Positions 10,760 through 19,555 of a DNA stretch of 64,000 bases are shown here, in pieces; the first letter of the stretch is position 1, and each line of letters opens with the position of its first letter. The notes beneath the pieces are model-generated. The model searched no databases, had not been told where the DNA came from, and saw only the letters and a list, made by a program, of their open reading frames with translations. The DNA is from FEN-1219 sp963817615 (GTDB lineage Bacteria; Pseudomonadota; Gammaproteobacteria; Steroidobacterales; Rariloculaceae). A program made the translations under genes and the position numbers. The DNA lies in NCBI GenBank assembly GCA_963817615.1, contig CAWFPH010000003.1, positions 1,550,001-1,614,000 on the forward strand, given 5' to 3'.

Positions 10760-12307
10760 ATGGCCAGCGCCGAAATTCCGGTCCTCGTCGTCGGTGCCGG
10801 CGCCGCGGGCACAATGCTCGCGCTCGCGCTCGCTCGTCACGGCATCGAAGCCCGCGTGGTCGATCGGCTGCCGGCGCCGTCGCCCTATTCGCGTGCGGTC
10901 ACGGTGCACGCGCGCATGCTCGAGATCTTCGAGCAGATCGACACGAGCCTCGTCGCGACGTACCTCGAGCAGGGCCATCAAAGCCCGGGCTACGTGATGC
11001 ATTACGTGACAGCCGAGGGCAAGCGCCACGATGTGCGGCCGGGCCTCGACTTCAGGACGCTGCCGTCGCGCTATCGATTCCTGCTCGTCAACAGCCAACG
11101 CGAAACGGAGCGCATTCTGCGCGACTATCTGCACGCGCAGTTCGGGCGAAGCCCGGAGTGGGGCGTGACGTGCACGGCCGTGGCAGACGCGGACGATCAC
11201 GCGCTCGCGACGCTGCGACACGCCGACGGCCGCGAGGAGCGCGTGCGCTGCCGCTACCTGGTCGCGTGCGACGGCGTGAATTCCCGCATTCGCGCGCAGC
11301 TCGGTCTCACCCAGGAGGGCAGCGACTATGCGGGCACGATCCTGCAGAACCTCGACGTCGAGCTGCTGGGCTTCCCCGACGACCCGGCGTGGATGCACTA
11401 CTGCATGGGACCCGGACACTTCGTGATGGCCGCGAAGCTGCCGGGCAAGTTCACTCGCTTGTTGATGAGCCAACCCGCCGACAAGGCAGACGCGGCCGAG
11501 ACGCCGCATCACGTGTTCGGCAGCATTCTTGCGCAGCACTTCGAAGGCGTGCGCTTCGGCGAAACGGATTGGCATTCGCGCTGGGGATCGGTCGTGCGAC
11601 TGGCTCACAGCTACCGGCGCGGCGCCGTGTTCCTCGCGGGCGACGCGGCGCACACACACTCGACGGCCGGCGGCCAGGGCATGAACTGCTGCATGCAGGA
11701 CGCGTGGAACCTCGGCTGGAAGCTCGCGTACGTGCTGGCCGGCGCGGCGCCCGAGCGCTTGCTCGATAGCTACGAGCTCGAGCGCAAACCGATCGGCGAG
11801 CAAGTGATCGGCGCAGCGTCCGCGATCCACGAGCTCTTCATGGCCGGACGCAACAGCGGGCCCGAGGGCCTCACGGCGCTGCGCGACAACGGCTTCCTCA
11901 CGCAGCTGGTCGGCAAAGTATCGGGGCTGTCGTATCACTACCGGCCCGCCGGTGCGGGCGCGGGCGCATGGCCGGCGGCAGGCGACCGCATGCCGAACCT
12001 ACGCCTCTCGGCGGGCGCGAATGCCGAGTGGTCGACCGACCTCCTGCGCCACACGCGCTTCACGCTTTTGGCCGCGCTTCCCGCGAGCGCGAACGAGCGC
12101 TCGCTCGAAGCTTGGCTCGAGGCGACCGCCGATCGCTATCGTGGGCGCGTCGAGGTGCGCGTCGTGCCGAACGCCTCGCACGAGCTCGTGGGACAGGACG
12201 GCCGCGCGCGCTGCTATCTGGTACGCCCCGACGGCTACGTCGCCGTGAGCGCGTCGGCGGACGACTGCGGCGCGGTGGAGCGCTGGCTCGGCGAGTCGCT
12301 GCTTTGA
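10760..12307 (+). CDS. FAD-dependent aromatic monooxygenase (class A flavoprotein hydroxylase)
   Basis: 515-residue flavoprotein of the PheA/TfdB/UbiH type. It has the N-terminal dinucleotide-binding fold VLVVGAGAAGTMLALALA, the DG motif ACDGVNSRIR (near residue 170) and the flavin-binding GDAAHTHSTAGGQGMN (near 293). A C-terminal thioredoxin-like domain ends with VRPDGYVAVSA, as in phenol hydroxylase-type enzymes. These enzymes hydroxylate aromatic rings with NAD(P)H and O2. It is divergent from a LysR regulator that probably controls it. No ring-cleavage gene lies beside it, so the substrate cannot be named. Confidence 0.88.
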   Translation: MASAEIPVLVVGAGAAGTMLALALARHGIEARVVDRLPAPSPYSRAVTVHARMLEIFEQIDTSLVATYLEQGHQSPGYVMHYVTAEGKRHDVRPGLDFRTLPSRYRFLLVNSQRETERILRDYLHAQFGRSPEWGVTCTAVADADDHALATLRHADGREERVRCRYLVACDGVNSRIRAQLGLTQEGSDYAGTILQNLDVELLGFPDDPAWMHYCMGPGHFVMAAKLPGKFTRLLMSQPADKADAAETPHHVFGSILAQHFEGVRFGETDWHSRWGSVVRLAHSYRRGAVFLAGDAAHTHSTAGGQGMNCCMQDAWNLGWKLAYVLAGAAPERLLDSYELERKPIGEQVIGAASAIHELFMAGRNSGPEGLTALRDNGFLTQLVGKVSGLSYHYRPAGAGAGAWPAAGDRMPNLRLSAGANAEWSTDLLRHTRFTLLAALPASANERSLEAWLEATADRYRGRVEVRVVPNASHELVGQDGRARCYLVRPDGYVAVSASADDCGAVERWLGESLL

Positions 12308-12329
12308 CTGCCGATCTCGTGCCCTCCGT

Positions 12330-13421
12330 TCAGGGCGCGTCGATTTCGACATCGGCCGCGGCGACGCCCTGCTCGCCGCACACCGTATAGAAAAGCGTGA
12401 GCTTCTTGTCGTCCGCCGCGCCCTTTTCGACGAAGAGGGCGGGATCGCGCAATTGACGCGCCGCTCCGTAGATCTCGCCGATCTCCGATGGGCGGACGGG
12501 CCAGTCGGGACATTCGTACCGGGCTTCGGGCTTCAAGACCTCGTCGAACGGTCCCACCTTCCAATCGTGCCAATCGCCTTCGAGCGACAGCGTCGTGTGC
12601 AGGATGCTCTCGGGCGCCGTGCCGATCACCGAGAGAAAGATGTGCAGCGTGTCGCCGTCGGCGTACAGCGCAACGTGCCGGACTTTGTTGCTGTACGGCG
12701 TATCGCGAAACGGGTTCGCGGCGCCTTCGAACGGCTTCAGCGGGTCGGCCGAGTGCACGAGGTGGCCCAGACGGACGATCCCATAGTATTGGCCGCCGTG
12801 CTCGAAGACGCGCAGATACGGCTCCGGGCTGATGGCCGGCTGCGCCTTGAAATGCAGCCCGTCGGTCGAAACCGTGACTTGCGTGACCTGGCTGTAGCCG
12901 TTCTTGCGCAGCCACGCGTGCGCTTCGATGGGATCGTCGGGCCACCGCTTGCCGTCCGAGAACTGGCCGTGAACCCACATGATGATGCGCTTGTTCGCGG
13001 CGTCGACCAGCACCTCGGGCGACGCGACGTGCGTATAGACACCGTAGATCTCGTAGGGCGGATCGGGCTGCGGGCGGAATAGCGCGGTCTCGGAAACGTT
13101 CAGCACGCCCGGCACGTAGACCTTCCACGGGCCGTGGAGCGAATCGGCATACGCCAGCCGAATGTACGTGCCGCGATGGTGCGCGAAATACATGTAGTAC
13201 TTGCCGAGCGGGTTCTTCACCCAATCGGGCACCTCGATGACGGACGGACCGTTGACGTTGTCCCCGAGCGACGGATCCGAGCGCATGGTGACGAGCGGGT
13301 TCTCGGCGAACCTCTTCGCGACGACGTCGGCAGCCCCCGCTCGGGGAGCGAGGCAGCACGTCGCAACGGCAAGCGCGAGAACGACGAGAATGTCACGCAC
13401 GAGGTGTCGTCCTGCCGCCAT
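12330..13421 (-). CDS. Secreted GH43-like beta-propeller protein
   Basis: 363 residues with a signal peptide ending near PRAGAA. Repeats such as GKYYMYFAHHRGTYIRLAYA, RIIMWVHGQFSDG, GQYYGIVRLGHLVHS and KLTLFYTVCGEQG resemble the blades of five-bladed propellers of the GH43/GH62/GH117 clan. The first blade has an acidic NGPSVIEV region where the catalytic base would lie. It ends 22 bp from the convergent monooxygenase. No carbohydrate-transport genes are adjacent, so a hydrolase role is only a family-level inference. Confidence 0.5.
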   Translation of the reverse strand: MAAGRHLVRDILVVLALAVATCCLAPRAGAADVVAKRFAENPLVTMRSDPSLGDNVNGPSVIEVPDWVKNPLGKYYMYFAHHRGTYIRLAYADSLHGPWKVYVPGVLNVSETALFRPQPDPPYEIYGVYTHVASPEVLVDAANKRIIMWVHGQFSDGKRWPDDPIEAHAWLRKNGYSQVTQVTVSTDGLHFKAQPAISPEPYLRVFEHGGQYYGIVRLGHLVHSADPLKPFEGAANPFRDTPYSNKVRHVALYADGDTLHIFLSVIGTAPESILHTTLSLEGDWHDWKVGPFDEVLKPEARYECPDWPVRPSEIGEIYGAARQLRDPALFVEKGAADDKKLTLFYTVCGEQGVAAADVEIDAP

Positions 13422-13533
13422 GTTCGATCTCCGTTACGCCGTGTACGGCAGATGGTACATTCGAACCGGGTCGCGCGTGGATTGCGCCGCCCGGCGGCCG
13501 CCGTCGCCGCTCGAGGAAGGCGGCCTTTCGAGT

Positions 13534-14733
13534 CTACTCGTGCCGCAGCGCATCGATCGGATCGAGCCGCGCCGCGCGGCGCGCCGGCACGAAGCCGAAT
13601 AGCACACCGATCAGCCCGGAGAACGCGAACGCCACTGCAATCACGGTCGCGTCGATCACGAATGGAAACTGCAGCAACCGGGATGCGGCGAAAGAAGCCG
13701 CAAGACCGAAGCCGACGCCGAGCGCGCCGCCCACCGTCGTCAAGATCACGGCCTCGACGAGGAATTGCGCGAGCACCTCGCCCTCGAGCGCGCCGATCGC
13801 GAGCCGGATGCCGATCTCGCGCGTCCGCTCGGTGACCGACACCAGCATGATGTTCATGATGCCGATGCCTCCGACCAGCAAGCTCACGGCCGCGATCGAT
13901 CCCAAGAACAGCGTGAGCACGCCGGTCACGGTTTGCAGCACGCCCGCGACCTCGGCGAGATCCATCACGCGGAAGTCGTCGGTGTCCTGCTCGCCGATGT
14001 TGCGCCGCTCGCGCAGCAGCTTCTCGATGCCTGCCTTCGTATCCGCGTTCGTGGCCCACGACGCGACCGAGACGCCGATCGAGGAAATGTTCTCGTTGCC
14101 GATGAGCCGGCTCTGGACGGCCGCGAGCGGCGCGAGAATCACGTTGTCCTGGTCATTGCCGAAGCCCGACTGCCCCTTCGACTCGAGCTCGCCGACGACC
14201 TGGCACGCCGCGATGCCGATCCTGATCGTCGAGCCGACCGGATCCGTCGCGCCGAACAGCTCCTCCCGCACGGTCTTGCCGATGATGCAGACGAGCCGGC
14301 CGCTCTGATACTGCGGCTCCGTGAACTGGCTGCCGCGAACGAGCGCCGCGTTGCGCACGGCAAAGTAGTCTGCGGTGACGCCCGTGACGTTCGCGGGCCA
14401 GTGATTGTTGCCGTAGACGGCCGTCATGCGGCTCGAGACCGTGGGCGACACCGCCTGCACACCGGGAACGTCCCGCGCGATGGCCTCGACATCCTTCGCC
14501 GTGAACTGCCGACTCGCGGTGCCGCGCTGTGCGCCTTCGCTCGGCTGCACGAACAAGAGATGGTCGCCGAGGCTCGACACGCCCTGCGACACGCGCTGGC
14601 TCGCACCGTTGCCGAGCGTGACGATCGCGATCACGGCCGCGACGCCGATCACGATGCCGAGCATCGTGAGGGCGGAGCGCAGCGCGTTGCGCTGCAGCGC
14701 TCGGAACGCGAGCAGCAGCGTATTCAGGATCAT
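13534..14733 (-). CDS. MacB-type ABC transporter permease
   Basis: 399 residues. An N-terminal membrane helix is followed by a large periplasmic MacB_PCD domain (residues about 50-240) and a C-terminal FtsX-type three-helix block with LLVGGIGIMNIMLVSVTERTREIGIRLA, typical of MacB and LolC/E permeases. The start overlaps the ATPase gene stop in an ATGA. With the adjacent ATPase and membrane-fusion protein it forms a tripartite efflux pump. No outer-membrane TolC-like protein is encoded beside it, so a shared one must be used. Confidence 0.92.
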   Translation of the reverse strand: MILNTLLLAFRALQRNALRSALTMLGIVIGVAAVIAIVTLGNGASQRVSQGVSSLGDHLLFVQPSEGAQRGTASRQFTAKDVEAIARDVPGVQAVSPTVSSRMTAVYGNNHWPANVTGVTADYFAVRNAALVRGSQFTEPQYQSGRLVCIIGKTVREELFGATDPVGSTIRIGIAACQVVGELESKGQSGFGNDQDNVILAPLAAVQSRLIGNENISSIGVSVASWATNADTKAGIEKLLRERRNIGEQDTDDFRVMDLAEVAGVLQTVTGVLTLFLGSIAAVSLLVGGIGIMNIMLVSVTERTREIGIRLAIGALEGEVLAQFLVEAVILTTVGGALGVGFGLAASFAASRLLQFPFVIDATVIAVAFAFSGLIGVLFGFVPARRAARLDPIDALRHE

Positions 14734-15452
14734 GCGGCCGCTCCCGTCTTGCGGTCGCTCGCGATCTTGCCGTCGCGGAAGATCACCTCGCGCTGCGCGT
14801 GGGCCGCGACGCTCTGCTCATGCGTCACCATCACGATCGTCAGGCCCTCCTCACGATTGAGCGTCGTGAGCAAACGCATGATCTCGTCGCTCATCGCCGT
14901 GTCGAGGTTGCCGGTGGGCTCGTCCGCGAGCACGACCGAGGGGCTCGTGACCATCGCGCGCGCGATCGCGACGCGCTGCTGCTGACCGCCCGACAGCTCC
15001 GCCGGCGTGTGGCTCTCGCGGCCCGCGAGACCTACGCGCTCGAGCATCTCGCGCGCCGTCGCGTGGCGCTCTTTGCGGCCCACGCGCCGATAGATCAGTG
15101 GCAGCTCGACGTTCTCGAGCGCCGTCGTACGCGACAGCAGGTTGAAGCCCTGGAACACGAAGCCGATGAAGTTGCGCCGAAGCAGCGCGCGTTGCCGGCG
15201 CGTGAGCCGCGCCACGTCGACGCCGCGGAAGAAATACCGGCCCTCGGTCGGACGATCGAGGCAACCCAAGATGTTGAGGCACGTCGACTTGCCGGCACCG
15301 CTGGGGCCCATGAGCGCGACGAACTCGCCGGCCTCGACCGTGAAGTCGACGCCATCGAGCGCGCGCACCTCCGCCTCACCGTGCCCATAGATGCGCGACA
15401 CGCCCTCGAGCGCGATCGTGGGGGTGGCAAGCTCCACGGCCGCGGCGCTCAT
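14730..15452 (-). CDS. MacB/LolD-type ABC transporter ATP-binding protein
   Basis: 240 residues with Walker A GPSGAGKSTC, signature LSGGQQQRVAIARAM, Walker B VVLADEPTGNLD and a switch histidine in MVTHEQ. It is of the MacB/LolD/FtsE subfamily. The ATPase and permease, which are fused in E. coli MacB, are separate proteins here. It overlaps both neighbours by ATGA, which implies translational coupling in a marR-MFP-ATPase-permease operon. Confidence 0.94.
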   Translation of the reverse strand: MSAAAVELATPTIALEGVSRIYGHGEAEVRALDGVDFTVEAGEFVALMGPSGAGKSTCLNILGCLDRPTEGRYFFRGVDVARLTRRQRALLRRNFIGFVFQGFNLLSRTTALENVELPLIYRRVGRKERHATAREMLERVGLAGRESHTPAELSGGQQQRVAIARAMVTSPSVVLADEPTGNLDTAMSDEIMRLLTTLNREEGLTIVMVTHEQSVAAHAQREVIFRDGKIASDRKTGAAA

Positions 15453-16675
15453 CCGAACGGCCCGTTGCCGCTCGGCCGCGGCCGCGCGGTGCGCTCGATG
15501 TCGACGATCACCGGCGTGCCGACCGCGACGTCACCGCCGAGAATCTCCGTGAACTCGCCGTTCGTGAGGCCGGTCGACACGGCGAGCGGCTTTGCAGCCC
15601 CGCTGCGCACGACCCAAACGCGCGGCCCGGGCGGTGCCTCCTTCGCGGCCTCGGCCGCCGCCTCGGACGGCAGGAACCGCAATGCGCGGTTCGGCACGAG
15701 CAGGGCGCTCGGCTTCTCGGCCACGAGGATGTCGGCCGTCGCGGTCATTCCGGGACGCAGCAACAGGTCGGGGTTCTTGACCGACAGCACGGTCTCGTAC
15801 GTTACGACGTTGTTGACCTCGTGCGGGTCGAAGTGCACCGAGGTGATCTCGGCGTCGAACATCTTGCCGGGGTAGGCATCGACACGGAACTCTGCGCGCT
15901 GCCCCTCGTGCACCTCGCCCACGTCGGACTCGTCTAGATCGAGATGCAGCTCCATGTGCCGCAGATCCTCCGCAAGCTTGAACAGCACGGGCGTCTGGAA
16001 CGTCGCGGCCACCGTCTGACCGGGATCGACCTCGCGCGCGATCACCATGCCGTCGATCGGCGCGTGAATCACTGCCTTCTTGAGCGCTGTCTCGGCCTCC
16101 TGTAGCGCGGCCTGCGCGGCCGTGACCTGCGCCTTTGCGCTCGCGACCGCGGCCACGGCGCGCTGCGCGGACGCCTCGTCGCTCTCGAGCGTTTGCTGCG
16201 ACGCGATGTTGCGCTGCGCGAGCTCACGCGAGCGCTTCGCCTTGGCCTCCGTCTCGGTGACGGTCGCTTCCGCCTGCATCTGCGACGCGGTCGCCTGCTG
16301 CAGGGACGCGCGCGCCGACGCGACGCGCGCCTCGAGCGTGCGAGTGTCGAGCTGCGCGATCACCTGACCCGCCTTCACGGTGTCGTTGAAGTCGACGAAC
16401 ACCTTGTCGATCAGTCCCGAGACTTCGCTGCCGACGTCCACCTCGTGGGTGGGCTGCAGCGTGCCGGTGGCCGTGACGGTGACCTTGAGCGGTCCCTCGT
16501 GAGCCGGCTCCGTCACGTACGTGGGCGTCTCGTGCGAGCGCAACTGCACGCGCACCACGACTGCGGCCGCGATCGCCGCAATCACACCCAATGCGATCCA
16601 CAAGCCTTTACGACGGCGCGGGCGTGCGTCGCCGAGGCCGATTGCGTCCCTCACTTCCTGCTCTTCGCTGCTCAT
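15449..16675 (-). CDS. MacA/HlyD-type periplasmic membrane-fusion protein
   Basis: 408 residues from an ATG that overlaps the marR stop (ATGA). One N-terminal membrane anchor (GLWIALGVIAAIAAAVVVRV) is followed by a biotinyl-lipoyl half-motif (VTATGTLQPTHEVDVGSEVS). A long alanine/glutamate-rich coiled-coil hairpin comes next (about residues 100-200), then the second lipoyl half (APIDGMVIAREVDPGQTV) and beta-barrel domains. It bridges the inner-membrane ABC pump to an outer-membrane channel. A longer upstream frame is arginine/proline-rich and antisense-like, so I rejected it. Confidence 0.93.
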   Translation of the reverse strand: MSSEEQEVRDAIGLGDARPRRRKGLWIALGVIAAIAAAVVVRVQLRSHETPTYVTEPAHEGPLKVTVTATGTLQPTHEVDVGSEVSGLIDKVFVDFNDTVKAGQVIAQLDTRTLEARVASARASLQQATASQMQAEATVTETEAKAKRSRELAQRNIASQQTLESDEASAQRAVAAVASAKAQVTAAQAALQEAETALKKAVIHAPIDGMVIAREVDPGQTVAATFQTPVLFKLAEDLRHMELHLDLDESDVGEVHEGQRAEFRVDAYPGKMFDAEITSVHFDPHEVNNVVTYETVLSVKNPDLLLRPGMTATADILVAEKPSALLVPNRALRFLPSEAAAEAAKEAPPGPRVWVVRSGAAKPLAVSTGLTNGEFTEILGGDVAVGTPVIVDIERTARPRPSGNGPFG

Positions 16676-17130
16676 GCGTCGTTCCCCCTCGGCGCGTCGC
16701 GCCCGAGGCTCAAGACCCGAATCAAGATCGCGAGGCCGGCCTCGACCTGCGCGCGCTCCTTCACACCGAGCGGCGCGAGGGCCTCCGCAATGTGCTGCTC
16801 GGCCTCGCGGCGCATCGCGGCGAGCACGCGTCGTCCCTCCGCCGTGAGCCGCACCATCGTCTGGCGGCGGTTCTCCTCCGGAATCCAGCGCTCGACCCAG
16901 CCGCGCTCGACCAGCAGGCTGATCGACTTCGAGATCGTGGGCAGACGCACGGCTTGGTGATGCGCGAGCTCGCTCACGCTGCAAGGGCCGTCGCGCAGTC
17001 TCCCCAACAGCCCGACATGGGCCGGCTCGAGGCGATCGCCGCTCTGACGCATGCGCGCCGCGAAGCCGCGCATCAAGAGCGTGGTGACCTCGAGCAGATC
17101 GTGCGCAGTGCGCGTGCGCGTTGCGACCAT
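16672..17130 (-). CDS. MarR-family transcriptional regulator
   Basis: 152-residue winged-helix regulator with SVSELAHHQAVRLPTISKSI as recognition helices and a DxR wing (ENRRQTMVRLTAEGRRVL). It is first in the efflux operon and probably represses its own promoter. GTTAG/GTTAA repeats lie just upstream of its ATG. Confidence 0.92.
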   Translation of the reverse strand: MVATRTRTAHDLLEVTTLLMRGFAARMRQSGDRLEPAHVGLLGRLRDGPCSVSELAHHQAVRLPTISKSISLLVERGWVERWIPEENRRQTMVRLTAEGRRVLAAMRREAEQHIAEALAPLGVKERAQVEAGLAILIRVLSLGRDAPRGNDA

Positions 17131-17132
17131 GG

Positions 17133-17167
17133 ACTATTAACCTTGCTAACTGTTCGTTGCCCTAACC
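17133..17167 (-). promoter_or_regulatory. Candidate MarR operator/promoter of the efflux operon
   Basis: Upstream of marR, read on the minus strand, GTTAG occurs twice 16 bp apart, followed by GTTAA, all within an AT-rich stretch that ends three bases before the ATG. The arrangement would let MarR cover the promoter and start site. The rest of the 264-bp gap between marR and osmC (17131-17394) holds no recognisable gene. Confidence 0.35.
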
Positions 17168-17394
17168 TATTGCGGCCGACGAGCAGAGTCAAGTGATGCC
17201 GTTCCAGCGGCGCGCGCCCTCACGGCCCGCAAGTCCCTATCGCCACGGCTCTTTCTTACGGACCAGCCGGCCCGATCGGGAGCCCATCGAGAAAACTTGA
17301 GCTATCGGCCGCGAGCCAACCAATGCCGGCGCGCCGCGGGCGGTCCCGAAAATCGAGCGAGCTAAAGCGTGATTTCGGTCGGGATGTGCCGGGG

Positions 17395-17823
17395 CTAGTC
17401 GTGAATCGCGGCCTCGAGCGTGATCGCGAGCCCGTTGCGCAGCAGATTCGAAACGGGGCACTTCTTCTCGGCCTCGGCCGCGTATTCCTTGAAGGCGGCA
17501 TCGCTCATGCCGGGCACCTGCCCTTCCGTTGCGAGGTGCATCTTGCCGATGACGCCGTTGTCGAGCGTCACCGTCGCACGCGTGCTGATGGATAGCGGCC
17601 GATGCCCCTGCATGCTCAAGTAGTTCGCGAACGCCATGCTGAAGCACGCGGCATGCGCGGCTGCGATCAGCTCCTCCGGGTTCGTGCCGCGCGCGTTCTC
17701 GAACCGAGTGGCGTAGCTGAACGGAGTGTCTCGCAGCACGCCGCTCGTCGCGTTGATCGTGCCGCTGCCCGTCTTGAGATCCCCGCGCCATGTCCCGGAC
17801 GCCGTACGTTCGATCGGTGCCAT
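17395..17823 (-). CDS. OsmC-family peroxiredoxin
   Basis: 142 residues with the two redox cysteines of OsmC/Ohr proteins in their usual contexts, AAHAACFSMAF (near residue 60) and KKCPVSNLL (near 122). Conserved features include the N-terminal SGTWRGDLKTGSGTI and NPEELIAAAHAAC. It reduces organic hydroperoxides using thiols. The sequence is closer to OsmC (osmotically inducible) than to Ohr. It stands alone between marR and the oxygenase gene. Confidence 0.92.
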   Translation of the reverse strand: MAPIERTASGTWRGDLKTGSGTINATSGVLRDTPFSYATRFENARGTNPEELIAAAHAACFSMAFANYLSMQGHRPLSISTRATVTLDNGVIGKMHLATEGQVPGMSDAAFKEYAAEAEKKCPVSNLLRNGLAITLEAAIHD

Positions 17824-17866
17824 GCTCGCTTCTCCTCTCTCTTCTGCGACTGCCGTCGACTGTCGC

Positions 17867-18955
17867 TCAACGCAGCGCAGTCGGCAACGCCGACCGATTG
17901 CGCACGAACTGCGACACGATCCATTTCTCGCCGCGCGTAGGCGGCATGCCCGCGTGCAGCATGCGCGTGTCGGGCTCGCCGGTCGGCAACGCGTTCACGA
18001 AATACAGGCCCTCGCCGCGCACGCCCTTGTGGCGGACGCCGAGGCGCGGGAAATCCGTCTCGCCGCCGTCGTACTCGTCGTTCAAATAGACGAGAAACGT
18101 AATCGCCCGCTCGCCCTTCGTCGCGATCTCGTGCTCACGGTTCGGCGTGTTCGGGTCGAGGAAGTCGTAGTGATTCGCGATTTCCTGTCCCACGCCGTAG
18201 TGAAGCACCGCGGGTGCCTCCATGTGCGCCGGAGGCAGGCCGCACGCTGCCGCCATCCTGAGCTGCAGCGCAACCTGGACGAGATCCGTGTCGACGAGAT
18301 CGAACTCCGCCACGCTGTTCGTGCGGCTGCCGTCCGCGATGTCGTGACGCACGGAGGCGTCGTAGACGAGCGCGCGCTTGAGCTTGCCGCGAGCCCTCTC
18401 GATGAGCCAATGGCATACCGGCCCGGACGCAAAATCGCGAAACGCCCGCACATCGGGCGATGCGTGCAGCGCCTCCGCGGGACCGACGTCCGTCCATGCG
18501 AACGGCTCGATGCTCGCGGCCACGCGCCGCCACCAGCCCTTCGGCGCTTGGCCAAGCACCGCGCTCGCCGCCTCGACCTGCAGCGTGGGGTCCGGACACA
18601 AGAGTCCGAGCTGACCGCGGGCGAAGCCCGAGCCTCGCTCGGCCGCGATTGCGAGCAGATTCAGCCCATCGGCCCAGCTTTGGCGGGTATGCGCGCCGAG
18701 CGCCGCAAGCGCAGCCAGGCGGACGGCCGCCTCCGCGCCGCCTCGATTCAGCGCGTCGATCAGAAGGCCTACGCCTTCCTTCGGCATAGCCGGCGCACGG
18801 TCGCCGACGATGAGCCGCTTGCCGAGCTGCGTGAGGCTTTCGATGTCGCCGCGCGCGGCGGCAATCGACAGCGCATTGACGGCCTCGTCGTGCCGGCCCG
18901 CCGCGTCGAAGCCCGCCGCGGCCTCGAGCTCGGCCGCAGCCTCCGTCACGGACAC
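17867..18955 (-). CDS. Sel1-repeat / prolyl 4-hydroxylase-type 2OG-Fe(II) oxygenase
   Basis: 362 residues. The N-terminal third is alpha-helical repeats of the Sel1/TPR type (for example AVNALSIAAARGDIESLTQL and NLLAIAAERGSGFARGQLG). The C-terminal P4Hc domain has the iron triad: HYD in QEIANHYDFLD, a distal histidine in RMLHAGMPPT, and a 2-oxoglutarate-binding lysine in RGEKW. It should hydroxylate a protein or peptide substrate; the repeats may select the partner. I chose the GTG at 18955, which has GGAG 7 nt upstream; a second GTG at 18949 overlaps the upstream stop (GTGA). Either start implies coupling to the secreted-protein gene before it. Confidence 0.82.
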   Translation of the reverse strand: MSVTEAAAELEAAAGFDAAGRHDEAVNALSIAAARGDIESLTQLGKRLIVGDRAPAMPKEGVGLLIDALNRGGAEAAVRLAALAALGAHTRQSWADGLNLLAIAAERGSGFARGQLGLLCPDPTLQVEAASAVLGQAPKGWWRRVAASIEPFAWTDVGPAEALHASPDVRAFRDFASGPVCHWLIERARGKLKRALVYDASVRHDIADGSRTNSVAEFDLVDTDLVQVALQLRMAAACGLPPAHMEAPAVLHYGVGQEIANHYDFLDPNTPNREHEIATKGERAITFLVYLNDEYDGGETDFPRLGVRHKGVRGEGLYFVNALPTGEPDTRMLHAGMPPTRGEKWIVSQFVRNRSALPTALR

Positions 18956-19401
18956 TGCACGACTCCGACCTCGAGCGGCACGATCTGCAACTGGTCTTCG
19001 CACCCCGGGCGCACTTCGCCGGGCTGCGCGACCGCGACCTTCGCACATTGCCGGTGCACGATCTTGCCGTCCGCGGTGCCCGTCGCGCGCACCTCGGCGC
19101 CCCTGCAGATCGCGGTCGCGCGCTCGCCGCAATCGACGTTCGCCACCATTGCGCACGCATAGAAGAACGCGCGGCTGCCATCGGCTAGCTCATAGCCCCA
19201 AAACGCAAGCTCGTTACCGATGCGGCCGTTCTCGCCGGTGGCCTTCGCACCCGCGAGCGCAGGCAAGATCTCGGCGACACCGCGGTCGAACACGGCCTCC
19301 GGACCCTGCGAAATGCTCGAGCGCTCGTCGGCCGCGAGCGCAGCGTTCGCCGCGAGCGCGAGCACGGCAACGATGCCGATCCCGTCGATTGTGCTGCGCA
19401 T
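18946..19401 (-). CDS. Exported protein of unknown function, coupled to the oxygenase
   Basis: 151 residues with a clear signal peptide (MRSTIDGIGIVAVLALAANA, cleaved near ALA-AD). The mature part has six cysteines (CAMVANVDCGERATAIC and later ones), consistent with disulfides in the periplasm. I do not recognise the family. Its 3' end overlaps the start of the Sel1/prolyl-hydroxylase gene by a few bases, so the two are probably co-translated. Confidence 0.7.
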   Translation of the reverse strand: MRSTIDGIGIVAVLALAANAALAADERSSISQGPEAVFDRGVAEILPALAGAKATGENGRIGNELAFWGYELADGSRAFFYACAMVANVDCGERATAICRGAEVRATGTADGKIVHRQCAKVAVAQPGEVRPGCEDQLQIVPLEVGVVQCP

Positions 19402-19555
19402 CCGTCCGCCTCCGCCGCCTACGCGACGCCGTGATTCCCTGAACGGAGTTTACTATTGCGCCGCGGCCTCCGGGCGGTCCACAGACTGCATGCCTTGCGG
19501 CTGCGCGTTGCGAGCCCCTACACTGCCCCGCCTCTTTTTCCGTCCGAGCTCGAGC

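Noticed and set aside
9671..11938. A 755-residue open frame on the minus strand across the lysR and monooxygenase genes
   Set aside because: No domain similarity, composition of an antisense frame, overlaps two well-supported genes.
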